From assembly GCA_038325665.1 (NCBI GenBank), contig JBBQJF010000264.1, forward strand, positions 1 to 7,603: a DNA stretch of 7,603 nucleotides, written 5' to 3'. The notes below the pieces were generated by a model. The model saw only the letters and a list, made by a program, of their open reading frames with translations. It did no database searches and was not told the DNA's origin. The translations under genes and the position numbers were made by a program. Source of the stretch: CAUJGQ01 sp038325665 (GTDB lineage Bacteria; Chloroflexota; Dehalococcoidia; CAUJGQ01). Positions 1 through 5,977 of this stretch are shown in pieces; the stretch's first letter is position 1; each line of letters starts with the position of its first letter.

Positions 1-496
1 TCACTACACCGCCCCGGTACAACGTCTCGGCATAGCTGCCATCGGGCTGCCGCACCCACGCGGTCAGCGTGCGCTCGTACGGGTGGATGCGCCAGACCTC
101 CAGGTCGCCGCGCCGCTGGTATTCCGCCAGCTTGGTCTCGACATCGTAGCGGCCGGTGGAGGGAGACCACACCTCAACCACCAATGGCAGCGGCTCGGGG
201 TACACCTCCCAGGTGTTGGGGTCGGGAAACAGCCGCCGCGCCATCTCCATCGGGATGACCATGAGGTCGGGCATATAGTACTGGGATGCCGATCCGCGTA
301 CGAGGCCGGCGTCCGTGCGAACCACATACTCGACAAGTCCAAGTTGCACTCGTAGGAAATGACCAAGAAGTTCCCCGACTTGATTGTGCTCGAATTTCAT
401 GTCGGGCTTCCGGCGCAGTTCGCCGCAATCCAGTTCCCAATGCCCGTTGGGGTCTTCAAGCGATACCTGATTGAATATCTTTTCACTGACGGCCAT
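1..496 (-). CDS. Uma2-family PD-(D/E)XK endonuclease, C-terminus cut off by window edge
   Basis: The ATG at 496 opens a frame that stays open to base 1, giving 165 residues with no stop, so the gene continues beyond the window. An AGGGAGG Shine-Dalgarno lies just upstream. The protein shows the Uma2 (formerly DUF820) pattern: MPDLMV around residues 75-80, VVEVWSPST around 106-114 and ETKLAEYQRRG at 120-130. The putative PD-(D/E)XK residues are Asp77, Glu108 and Lys122. The usual third motif reads close to VEVLSPST; here Trp replaces Leu. The family is typically about 180-200 residues, so perhaps 15-35 residues are missing. Uma2 proteins are predicted nucleases of unknown role, often present in many copies per genome in Chloroflexota, Cyanobacteria and Planctomycetes. 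The gene follows the molybdenum hydroxylase by 75 bp in the same direction; nothing links them functionally. The family call is confident; the biological role is unknown. Confidence 0.88.
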   Translation of the reverse strand, partial: MAVSEKIFNQVSLEDPNGHWELDCGELRRKPDMKFEHNQVGELLGHFLRVQLGLVEYVVRTDAGLVRGSASQYYMPDLMVIPMEMARRLFPDPNTWEVYPEPLPLVVEVWSPSTGRYDVETKLAEYQRRGDLEVWRIHPYERTLTAWVRQPDGSYAETLYRGGVV

Positions 497-571
497 GGCC
501 CCCTCCCTGACTCCTATCCCCTCCGCCTCAGCGTATCAGCAGCCAATGGCGTCTCCCAAACGACAGCCCTG

Positions 572-2932
572 TCAGCAACCATTCACCGGCTGACTTGTTT
601 CCTGGATCGCCTGCCAGACCTTGTGCGCGCTGAACGGCAGATCGAGATGGCGGATTCCCAGTGGCGCGAGGGCATCGATCACCGCGTTGGCGATCGCGGG
701 GACGGAACCGATCGTGCCCGCCTCGCCCACGCCCTTCATACCGAGGGGCGTCAGCGGCGACGGCGTGACCGTATGCCCGATCCGCATCGGCGGCATGTGT
801 TGCGCCATCGGGATCGCGTAATCCATGAAGGTGCCGGACAGCAACTGGCCGCCCTCGTCGTACACCACTTCTTCGAGCAACGCCTGGCCCACACCCTGGG
901 CGATGCCGCCGTGGACTTGGCCGCGCACGATCAGCGGGTTGAGCACCGGCCCGCAGTCGTCCACACCGTCGAAGCGCAGTAACGTGACCTCACCGGTGTC
1001 GCGGTCGATCTCGACCATGCACAGATAGGCGCCGAACGGGAACGTCATGCCTTGCGAGGCATAGAAGTTCTGCGCCTCCAGCCCCGGCTCATCGCCCTCG
1101 ATCGGGGAGAAGTAGGCGCGCGCCGCCACGTCGGCGAAGCTCACGCCGCGACTCGGCGCATCCACCGGCTCGATGCGTCCATCGATGAAGCGCAGGTCGT
1201 CCTCCGAGGCGTCGAGCATATCCGCCGCCACTCGCCGCATCTTCTCCTCGATCTTCCGCAGCGCCAGATAGACCGCCGAGCCGCCCATCACCATGCTGCG
1301 GCTGCCGAAGGTGCCGACGCCCTGGGGCACGATCGCCGTATCGCGCTCGTGCAGCGTAACTGTCTCCGGATCGACACCCAACACCTCGGCCGCGAGCTGG
1401 CTGAAGACTGTCTCATGCCCCTGACCATGAGCGGAGACGCCGGTGACGAGATCGACCGAGCCGCCGCGATCCACCCGCACGGCGCCGTACTCCCAGGCCA
1501 TGTCGCCACCGCCCTGGCTGGCGGCGGGTGGGCCACAACTCTCGACATAACACGACAGGCCCAGTCCCACCAGCCGGCCCCCGGCGCGGGCCGCATCACG
1601 CTGGCGTTTGAGTTCGTCGTAATCGGCCGCGGTGAGCAGCGTATCGAGCGCCTTGACATAGTCACCGCTGTCGTAGGTCATGCCGGTGACAGTGGTGTAA
1701 GGAAAGGCGTCGGCGGGGATGAGATTGCGGCGGCGCACCTCGACCGGGTCCATACCCAGCTCGTGGGCGAGCATATCCATCGCCCGTTCCATGTAGTACA
1801 CCGCCTCGGGCCGGCCGGCGCCGCGGTAGGCGGCGGTGGGGGTCTTGTTGGTCAGCGCCTCGGTGAGGGTGAGGCGGGCGGCCGGCAGCGTGTAGACGTT
1901 GCTCGCCAGCCGCACGGTGTTGCCCAGCAGACCCGCGGTGCTCATGTCGCAGGTATGGCCCAGATCGGCGATCACACGCATCTTCAGCCCGAGCAGCGCA
2001 CCGTCACGCGTGGCGGCCAGCTCAACGTAACCGAGCTGACCGCGGCCGTGGGCGGTGCCGGTGAACGACTCGGCGCGGGTCTCGATCCACTTCACCGGCC
2101 GGTCGAACCGGATCGCGAGAAAGCAGGCGAGCGCCTCCTCATGGTAGACGTTGCCCTTCGCGCCGAAACCACCGCCCATTTCGGGCGCGATCACGCGGAT
2201 GCGACCCTCGGGCAGCCCGGTCATCTGTGCCATCGTGTGGCGCATGCGGTGCGGCGCCTGGGTGGTGCCCCACACGGTCAGTGCCTTATCCCACCGTCCG
2301 TACGACGCCACCACGCCGCGCGTCTCAATTGCCGAGGGCGCCAGTCGGGCGCAGGTCATGCGCTGGCGGATCACGACATCGGCCCGTGCGAATGCGCTAT
2401 CGACGTCACCCTCCCCGAATGGCGCATCGCGCACGACCGTGTTGCCGGGAAAGTCATCCCACAGTTGGGGCGCATCCGGCTCCATCGCCGCCTCGGGGTC
2501 GAGCACCGCCGGCAAGATCTCGTATTCCACCACGACCGCCTCGGCGGCGTCGGCGGCGAGATAGCGGTCCTCGGCCAGCACCGCCGCAACGGCCTCGCCC
2601 ACCCGCCGCACCTTGTCCGTCGCCAGTACGAAACGGGGTGGCTGGCGATAGCCGCGGTTGGGCGGAAACGGCGGTGCGAACTCGGCCGCCTCGGTGCCGG
2701 TGATCACGGCCACGACGCCGGGCATGGCGAGGGCGGCGGTGGCGTCGATAGCGCGGATGTGGGCGTGGGCGTGGGGCGAGCGCACGAAGGTCAGGTGCAA
2801 CATACCCGGCAGGCTGATGTCGTCGATGAAGGTGGCGCTGCCGGTGATCAGCTTGGGGTCTTCGCGCCGCTTCACCGGCGTGCCGAACCAGCGGGCGTGC
2901 AGGAAGGGACCGGTGTCGTGCTGCTCGGACAT
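572..2932 (-). CDS. Xanthine dehydrogenase-family molybdopterin-binding large subunit, form II CoxL-like
   Basis: This 786-residue protein is a complete large (molybdopterin cytosine dinucleotide-binding) subunit of an aerobic molybdenum hydroxylase. Such subunits oxidise a substrate at Mo and pass electrons to a 2Fe-2S subunit and a FAD subunit. The N-terminal aldehyde oxidase/xanthine dehydrogenase a/b hammerhead domain spans about residues 20-140; the two Mo-binding domains follow at about 160-400 and 425-710. Visible motifs are GTTQAPH (Gln225), GGGFGAK (253-259), AYRGAGR (368-374), HGQGHET (502-508) and GMKGVGEAG with the conserved catalytic Glu737. AYRGAGR is the form II signature; form I CO dehydrogenases have AYxCSFR, whose Cys carries the Cu-S-Mo bridge. 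CO oxidation is therefore doubtful and the substrate unknown. I start at 2932 rather than 2992 because a GGAGG sits 6 nt upstream and the longer N-terminus would be translated from a repeat. No CoxS, CoxM or maturation gene is in the window. Confidence 0.93.
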   Translation of the reverse strand: MSEQHDTGPFLHARWFGTPVKRREDPKLITGSATFIDDISLPGMLHLTFVRSPHAHAHIRAIDATAALAMPGVVAVITGTEAAEFAPPFPPNRGYRQPPRFVLATDKVRRVGEAVAAVLAEDRYLAADAAEAVVVEYEILPAVLDPEAAMEPDAPQLWDDFPGNTVVRDAPFGEGDVDSAFARADVVIRQRMTCARLAPSAIETRGVVASYGRWDKALTVWGTTQAPHRMRHTMAQMTGLPEGRIRVIAPEMGGGFGAKGNVYHEEALACFLAIRFDRPVKWIETRAESFTGTAHGRGQLGYVELAATRDGALLGLKMRVIADLGHTCDMSTAGLLGNTVRLASNVYTLPAARLTLTEALTNKTPTAAYRGAGRPEAVYYMERAMDMLAHELGMDPVEVRRRNLIPADAFPYTTVTGMTYDSGDYVKALDTLLTAADYDELKRQRDAARAGGRLVGLGLSCYVESCGPPAASQGGGDMAWEYGAVRVDRGGSVDLVTGVSAHGQGHETVFSQLAAEVLGVDPETVTLHERDTAIVPQGVGTFGSRSMVMGGSAVYLALRKIEEKMRRVAADMLDASEDDLRFIDGRIEPVDAPSRGVSFADVAARAYFSPIEGDEPGLEAQNFYASQGMTFPFGAYLCMVEIDRDTGEVTLLRFDGVDDCGPVLNPLIVRGQVHGGIAQGVGQALLEEVVYDEGGQLLSGTFMDYAIPMAQHMPPMRIGHTVTPSPLTPLGMKGVGEAGTIGSVPAIANAVIDALAPLGIRHLDLPFSAHKVWQAIQETSQPVNGC

Positions 2933-2938
2933 GGGGCG

Positions 2939-2943
2939 CCTCC
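2939..2943 (-). promoter_or_regulatory. Shine-Dalgarno GGAGG that fixes the hydroxylase start
   Basis: On the minus strand GGAGG is followed by six bases and then the ATG at 2932. It makes MSEQHDTG the likely N-terminus. The alternative in-frame ATG at 2992 lies inside the repeat and has no comparable ribosome-binding site. Confidence 0.75.
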
Positions 2944-2952
2944 AGGAGAGAA

Positions 2953-2997
2953 ATTGGAACCGCCAAGACGCCAAGAGCGCCAAGGACGCCAAGAGGA
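2953..2997 (+). repeat. CGCCAAG-type dispersed repeat, copy A (leader of the hydroxylase gene)
   Basis: This 45-bp element begins ATTGGAACCG and continues as four tandem units of 8-9 bases built on CGCCAAG, ending GAGGA. It matches copy B at 4511-4555 in 42 of 45 positions, in the same orientation, and both are flanked on the left by GAGAG. It lies between the TATAAT box and the Shine-Dalgarno of the hydroxylase gene, so it is probably transcribed as part of the 5' leader. It resembles from memory a family of short 'gccaag' repeats scattered through Chloroflexota and some other environmental bacteria, often next to gene starts; that family link was not checked. Read on the minus strand it gives spurious peptide such as ASLALLASWRFQF. 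Confidence 0.85.
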
Positions 2998-3027
2998 TTA
3001 TAGGGAGGTTGGCGAGCGTGATGTCGT
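2997..3027 (-). promoter_or_regulatory. Candidate sigma-70-type promoter for the hydroxylase gene
   Basis: Read on the minus strand, a perfect TATAAT occupies 3002-2997. ACGACA at 3027-3022 is a partial -35 match (4 of 6) with a long 19-base spacer. TATAAT is unexpected by chance in such GC-rich DNA and sits about 65 bases before the hydroxylase ATG, in the only sizeable gap upstream of it. The -10 box directly abuts repeat copy A, so transcription would begin inside the repeat. The weak -35 and long spacer suggest an activated or regulated promoter; the operator-like site next to it overlaps the -35. Confidence 0.45.
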
Positions 3028-3049
3028 GGACATGGAAGACATGTCGTGG
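3021..3049. promoter_or_regulatory. Operator-like palindrome plus direct repeats upstream of the hydroxylase gene
   Basis: GACATG and CATGTC (3029-3034 and 3040-3045) form an inverted repeat with a five-base centre, 17 bp in all. The same stretch holds a 9-bp direct repeat, ATGTCGTGG, at 3021-3029 and 3041-3049, spaced 20 bp apart, close to two helical turns. The left repeat overlaps the candidate -35 box. This is the arrangement expected of a dimeric transcription-factor site, but no regulator gene is in the window to pair with it, and the assignment rests on symmetry and position alone. Confidence 0.4.
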
Positions 3050-3060
3050 TGTCGCACCGG

Positions 3061-3118
3061 CGCGTGAAAGCGCGTGTCGTTGGCCGGACCATGCCCACGG
3101 CGATCACTCGGGTAGTGA
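3061..3118. other. Two small inverted repeats after the antitoxin gene
   Basis: CGCG-tgaaag-CGCG lies at 3061-3074 and TCACT-cgggt-AGTGA at 3104-3118. Both lie just downstream of the antitoxin stop at 3140 on the minus strand. Neither is followed by a T-run, so they are weak hairpins at most. They could aid termination of the TA transcript or be additional protein-binding half-sites. Nothing else is seen in this part of the gap. Confidence 0.2.
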
Positions 3119-3139
3119 CGCGCATGCACGCCGGTCAGG

Positions 3140-4231
3140 TTAGGCGGCGGAGGACGCGCTCCAGGCCAGCTTCACCTTGAGTGAATGGAACTGCCCCTGG
3201 CGGATGTGCCTGTCATGCTCTAGTCGTCCCACGACGATGCCGGGGGCGACGTTGATCCGCTGAGCAAACCGGGTGATCGCCGCCGTGGTGAAATTTCCTT
3301 GCTGCACGAAGGACGCCCAATCTTCCGCGGGGATCAGCATGCTAGCAGCGAACCGGTCGGCCTCTCGCTCCGCGTCCTCATCGTTGCTTGCCTGAACGCC
3401 CTCGATGTACACCTGGCGAACCTAGTGCTTAAGGACATGCGCTGCCTCATGGAAGAAGCTGAACCACAGGTGATCGTTCGTCTTGTAGCGGAGGCTAAGC
3501 GCGATCAGAGCTTTGTCTTTCGCGAGCCATCGGGCACATCCGCATGCGGCGCTGTCGGGAAGCTCCGGGACGAATGCCAGAGCAACGCCGGCCTCCGCGC
3601 ACAGCTCGCGCATCCGGGGAACGAAAACGTCCACCGGCTCCACCGTGAGGGACCGGATGGCAGCAAGCGCTTCACGGAACAGGTCCGCGCGATATGGCCG
3701 TGTTGCCATGTCCAGTCCCGCGAGTTCGCCCCGGCGCATCCATGCCGCCAATGCCCCTGCCGACACCTTCGTACCCGGGGTGATGCGAAAGCCGGCCACG
3801 GTTGTACGCCAAGCGTCGAAGGAGGCAACTCCGAAGAAACTGAGCACCTCCCGTACGACTTCTGACGGGCTTTGCATCACCCGGATCCAGCCGAGACGCT
3901 CCATGTCATGAACAGGGAACTCCTTGAGCCATTGCTCTTGGCTTTCAAGATCCGCGATCTCGCGTTGTTGTGCCTTCGTGAGCTGGTAGCTCGCCTCGAG
4001 GCTCACCCACAGATGTGCGGGGATGCCAAGCACCTTCTCCAGACCCAGTGCCGTGTCATCGGTGATCCGCTTCTTCCCCCGAACGATCTCATTGATGGCC
4101 TGCGCGGGCCGGCCCATGCGCACGGCGAGATCGTGCTGGGCCATTCCGCGTGCGGAAAGTTCCTCTTCCAGGAGTTCACCGGGTGGGATCGCGAGGTCCG
4201 ACCATGGGCGGTGGCCGGCGTTCGTCGTCAT
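3140..4231 (-). pseudogene. XRE/ImmA-type (HigA-like) antitoxin split by an in-frame amber stop
   Basis: Read through a single TAG at 3424-3422, this frame is 364 codons including that TAG, the usual size of fused XRE-ImmA antitoxins. Residues about 17-80 form a HigA-type helix-turn-helix (IPPGELLEEELSARGMAQ onward, then NEIVRGKKRITDDTALGLE). A middle region and a C-terminal ImmA/IrrE (DUF955) metallopeptidase-like domain follow, with FFHEAAH (zinc-binding HExxH at 261-265). The TAG is codon 270. Beyond it the same frame continues VYIEG, NDEDAEREADRFAASMLIP (third zinc ligand, Glu288 or Glu290) and the family-typical C-terminus VAPGIVVGRL...LKVKLAW. The stopped product of 269 residues keeps the DNA-binding domain but loses the last zinc ligand and C-terminus. 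A GTG at 3412 could in principle restart a 90-residue tail. The start overlaps the toxin end by 56 nt. In intact modules this protein neutralises the toxin and represses the operon. Confidence 0.85.
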
Positions 4232-4496
4232 AGTGATTGGATACCTCGTCCACGCGAATCGCTTGCTCCTCTGGAAGATACGTCAGGATGAGCCTCCACC
4301 GGTCCACCAACGTGATGGCATACTGCCCTTCCCGACTCCCTTTGAGTGGATGCAGTCGCAGGGCACGCACCGTGTACAACTCATCGAAGACCCGCGTGTC
4401 AAGTAGGATGCCGACGCGCTGGATGTACCGACGCGCGGCGTCTGCCCCCCATGTGCGCGTGGCCTCCGCGGACTGCTGTTCGCGCTTTCGTCCGTT
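4176..4496 (-). pseudogene. RelE/ParE (HigB-like) toxin with missing 5' end
   Basis: The frame from 4496 down to the TGA at 4176 encodes a recognisable RelE/ParE-fold toxin: SAEATRTWGADAARRYIQRV, then LYTVRALRLHPLKGSREGQY, RWRLI and the C-terminal VSNHYDD. Toxins of this type are mRNA interferases or gyrase inhibitors, and this subfamily is regularly followed by an XRE-ImmA antitoxin, as here. The homology starts about six residues into the family's usual N-terminus, where a TGA (4499-4497) blocks the frame. No ATG or GTG lies between that stop and residue 39; the only start is a TTG at 4379, which would give 67 residues lacking the N-terminal helices. The break falls next to repeat copy B, suggesting that the repeat or a rearrangement at it replaced the start. 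The toxin is probably inactive unless a non-standard start is used. By eye its base composition and that of the antitoxin are less GC-rich than the flanking operons. Confidence 0.75.
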
Positions 4497-4510
4497 TCAA
4501 CCGGCGAGAG

Positions 4511-4555
4511 ATTGGAACCGCTAGGACGCCAAGAGCGCCAAGGACGCCATGAGGA
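4511..4555 (+). repeat. CGCCAAG-type dispersed repeat, copy B (5' edge of the toxin gene)
   Basis: This is the second copy of the 45-bp element, differing from copy A (2953-2997) at three positions. The shared flank GAGAG (4506-4510) brings the match to within a few bases of the point where toxin homology begins (4496). The copies are 1558 bp apart in direct orientation and bracket the toxin-antitoxin module. Unlike copy A, this copy has no TATAAT beside it. Confidence 0.83.
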
Positions 4556-4589
4556 CCGTTGACGAGACGACCAGCGACTATCCACCTAT

Positions 4590-4619
4590 GCCGGACGTGG
4601 GATGAGCGTGGACGCCGGC
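4590..4619 (-). terminator. GC-rich hairpin after the CoA-transferase operon
   Basis: GCCGGCGT and ACGTCCGGC on the minus strand can pair into an eight-base-pair stem with one bulged A and a 13-base loop. It starts six bases after the TAA of the second CoA-transferase gene. There is no T-run, so it is not a classical intrinsic terminator; it could stabilise the 3' end or act with a factor. Position supports a role at the operon end more than structure does. Confidence 0.4.
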
Positions 4620-4625
4620 TGCGCC

Positions 4626-5966
4626 TTACTCGAACACGCCCTCGGCGGTGAGGTCGGCGATTTCGTCATCGGTCAGGCCGAGCAGATCGCGGCAGACCTC
4701 GAGCGAGTGCTGGCCGAGGGTTGGGCCGGCGCGCCGTCCTTGCGCGGGCGTGCGCGACAGCTTCCAGGCGGGCGCGTTGTACGCGTGCGGGCCGATCACG
4801 GCGTGATCGAGCGTCCACCAGTGGCCGCGATGCACGAGTTGCGGGTCGGCGAATAGATCCTCGGGGGTTTGCACCACCCCGGCCGGCACACCCGCCGCCT
4901 GGAGCGTCTCCATCGCCTCGTCCGAGGTTCGCCCACGCGTCCATTCCGTGATCGCCGCGTCGATATCGGCGCCGCGCTCCCGGCGGCAGGCGCTGCCGTG
5001 GAGCGCCGGGTCGGACCCCCACTGATCGTGGCCGATCACGCGGCAGAGGGCGGCCCAGTCGGCGTCGTCACGTACGGCGACGGCGATCCAGCGCTGGCCG
5101 GGGCCGACCTCGGCTTCCGCGAGGGAAGAGGCGCCACGCTCCTCCCGTTCCGGCGCGGCGAGTTCGGAGCCGCCTGTCCCGCTGCCGCTCACCATGGCGG
5201 GGGTCAATGCGTGCGGCCGGCACGGATACGCCCCATGCGGGAACATCTCGGGGTCGTCGTTGCCGGCGCGGACGGGAACCCGGCCGGTGGCATGATAATC
5301 GAGCAGCTCGGGGCCGAGCATGTACAGCGCCGCCTCGACCTGCGACTGGTCAAGATACTGACCCTGACCGGTGCGATCACGGTAATCGAGCGCGGCGACG
5401 AGCGCGGTGTACAGGAACCACGGCGCGACGAAGTCGGTGTAGGCGCCGAAGATGCCGGCTGGTGGTCGGTCGGGCCAGCCGGTCAAGTCGTGAAAACCGG
5501 CGGCCGCCGCGCCATGCTGGCCGTAGCCGCCGAAGTCGCGGTATGGCCCCGTCTGCCCTTGCTGGGTGGTGCTGTACATGATGATCGCGGGCTTGACCTT
5601 GCGCAGGTCGTCGTAGCCCAGGCCGAGCCGCGCCAGCGAGCCGGGGGTCATGCTGTCCGTGACGATATCCGCCCACCGCACCAGTCGTAGCGCCAGCTCG
5701 CGCGCCCGCTCCAGGCGCAGGTTGAGCGCCAGCCCCAGCTTGTTCGTGTTGAACACCGTCCCGAATGCACTTCGGTCCAGTCCCGGCTGGCCGTCGCGGA
5801 ACGGCGGCGCCAGCCGCAGGGCATCGGGCCGCGTGCTCGTCTCGACCCGCACCACCGTCGCGCCGAAATCGGCCAGGTGGCGAGAGACGATCGGCCCCAC
5901 ACCGACCCAGGCGAAGTCGGCGACCTTGATGCCGGTGAAGGGCTGGGTTCGCGTGTTTTTAGTCAT
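4626..5966 (-). CDS. CaiB/BaiF (class III) CoA-transferase, catalytic Asp present
   Basis: This 446-residue protein matches the CaiB/BaiF family, which moves CoA between organic acids through an aspartyl-CoA anhydride. The N-terminus has the usual VADFAWVGVGPIVSRHLADFGATVVRVE (residues 15-42), followed by NTNKLGLALNL (73-83), LGLGYDDLRKVKPAIIMYS (114-132) and GPYRDFGGYGQHGAAAAGF (140-158). GAYTDFVAP carries the expected catalytic Asp178. The C-terminal PEDLFADPQLVHRGHW and GPTLGQHSLEV are also typical. The start at 5966 gives the expected N-terminus and lies 11 nt after the previous gene's stop, indicating co-transcription. Residues about 252-288, between HGAYPCR and QRWIAVAV, are an extra low-complexity segment (SGSGTGGSELAA, then EREERGASS) where relatives have only a few residues. 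The two substrates cannot be read from sequence. It may pair with its upstream neighbour, like the two-subunit class III enzymes SmtAB and BbsEF. Confidence 0.92.
   Translation of the reverse strand: MTKNTRTQPFTGIKVADFAWVGVGPIVSRHLADFGATVVRVETSTRPDALRLAPPFRDGQPGLDRSAFGTVFNTNKLGLALNLRLERARELALRLVRWADIVTDSMTPGSLARLGLGYDDLRKVKPAIIMYSTTQQGQTGPYRDFGGYGQHGAAAAGFHDLTGWPDRPPAGIFGAYTDFVAPWFLYTALVAALDYRDRTGQGQYLDQSQVEAALYMLGPELLDYHATGRVPVRAGNDDPEMFPHGAYPCRPHALTPAMVSGSGTGGSELAAPEREERGASSLAEAEVGPGQRWIAVAVRDDADWAALCRVIGHDQWGSDPALHGSACRRERGADIDAAITEWTRGRTSDEAMETLQAAGVPAGVVQTPEDLFADPQLVHRGHWWTLDHAVIGPHAYNAPAWKLSRTPAQGRRAGPTLGQHSLEVCRDLLGLTDDEIADLTAEGVFE
5103..5213 (-). other. In-frame low-complexity insertion in the second CoA-transferase
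   Basis: About 37 codons rich in Gly, Ser, Ala and Glu interrupt a normally short turn between the conserved HGAYPCR and QRWIAVAV segments. The frame is preserved and no stop is present. Its GG-S-AA-RE-GA-S pattern recurs in an insertion in the neighbouring paralogue (7067-7153). It could be a translated dispersed repeat or simply an expanded surface loop; extent is estimated from memory of the family, not from an alignment. Confidence 0.5.
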
Positions 5967-5977
5967 CTTCGCTCTCG

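Noticed and set aside
572..2932. True (form I) aerobic CO dehydrogenase large subunit
   Set aside because: The active-site loop reads AYRGAGR rather than AYxCSFR, so the Cu-ligating Cys is absent.
2933..2992. Twenty-residue N-terminal extension of the hydroxylase
   Set aside because: It is translated from the dispersed repeat, has no family resemblance, and a strong Shine-Dalgarno supports the downstream ATG at 2932.
2960..2997. Possible CRISPR-like or short tandem array from the CGCCAAG units
   Set aside because: Units are only 8-9 bases, directly abutting and without spacers, and the whole element occurs as two dispersed copies.
1052..3067. 671-codon open frame on the plus strand opposite the hydroxylase gene
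   Set aside because: It is a mirror frame of a conserved GC-rich gene. Its translation is His/Arg/Gly-rich with no domain I recognise, while the minus strand has every motif of the hydroxylase family.
3422..3424. Pyrrolysine or programmed readthrough at the amber codon
   Set aside because: No supporting stem-loop or pyl genes are visible, the family needs no special residue here, and the adjacent toxin is also damaged, so decay is simpler.
4869..5690. 273-codon plus-strand frame opposite the second CoA-transferase
   Set aside because: Antisense shadow; no recognisable motif, no ribosome-binding site of note.
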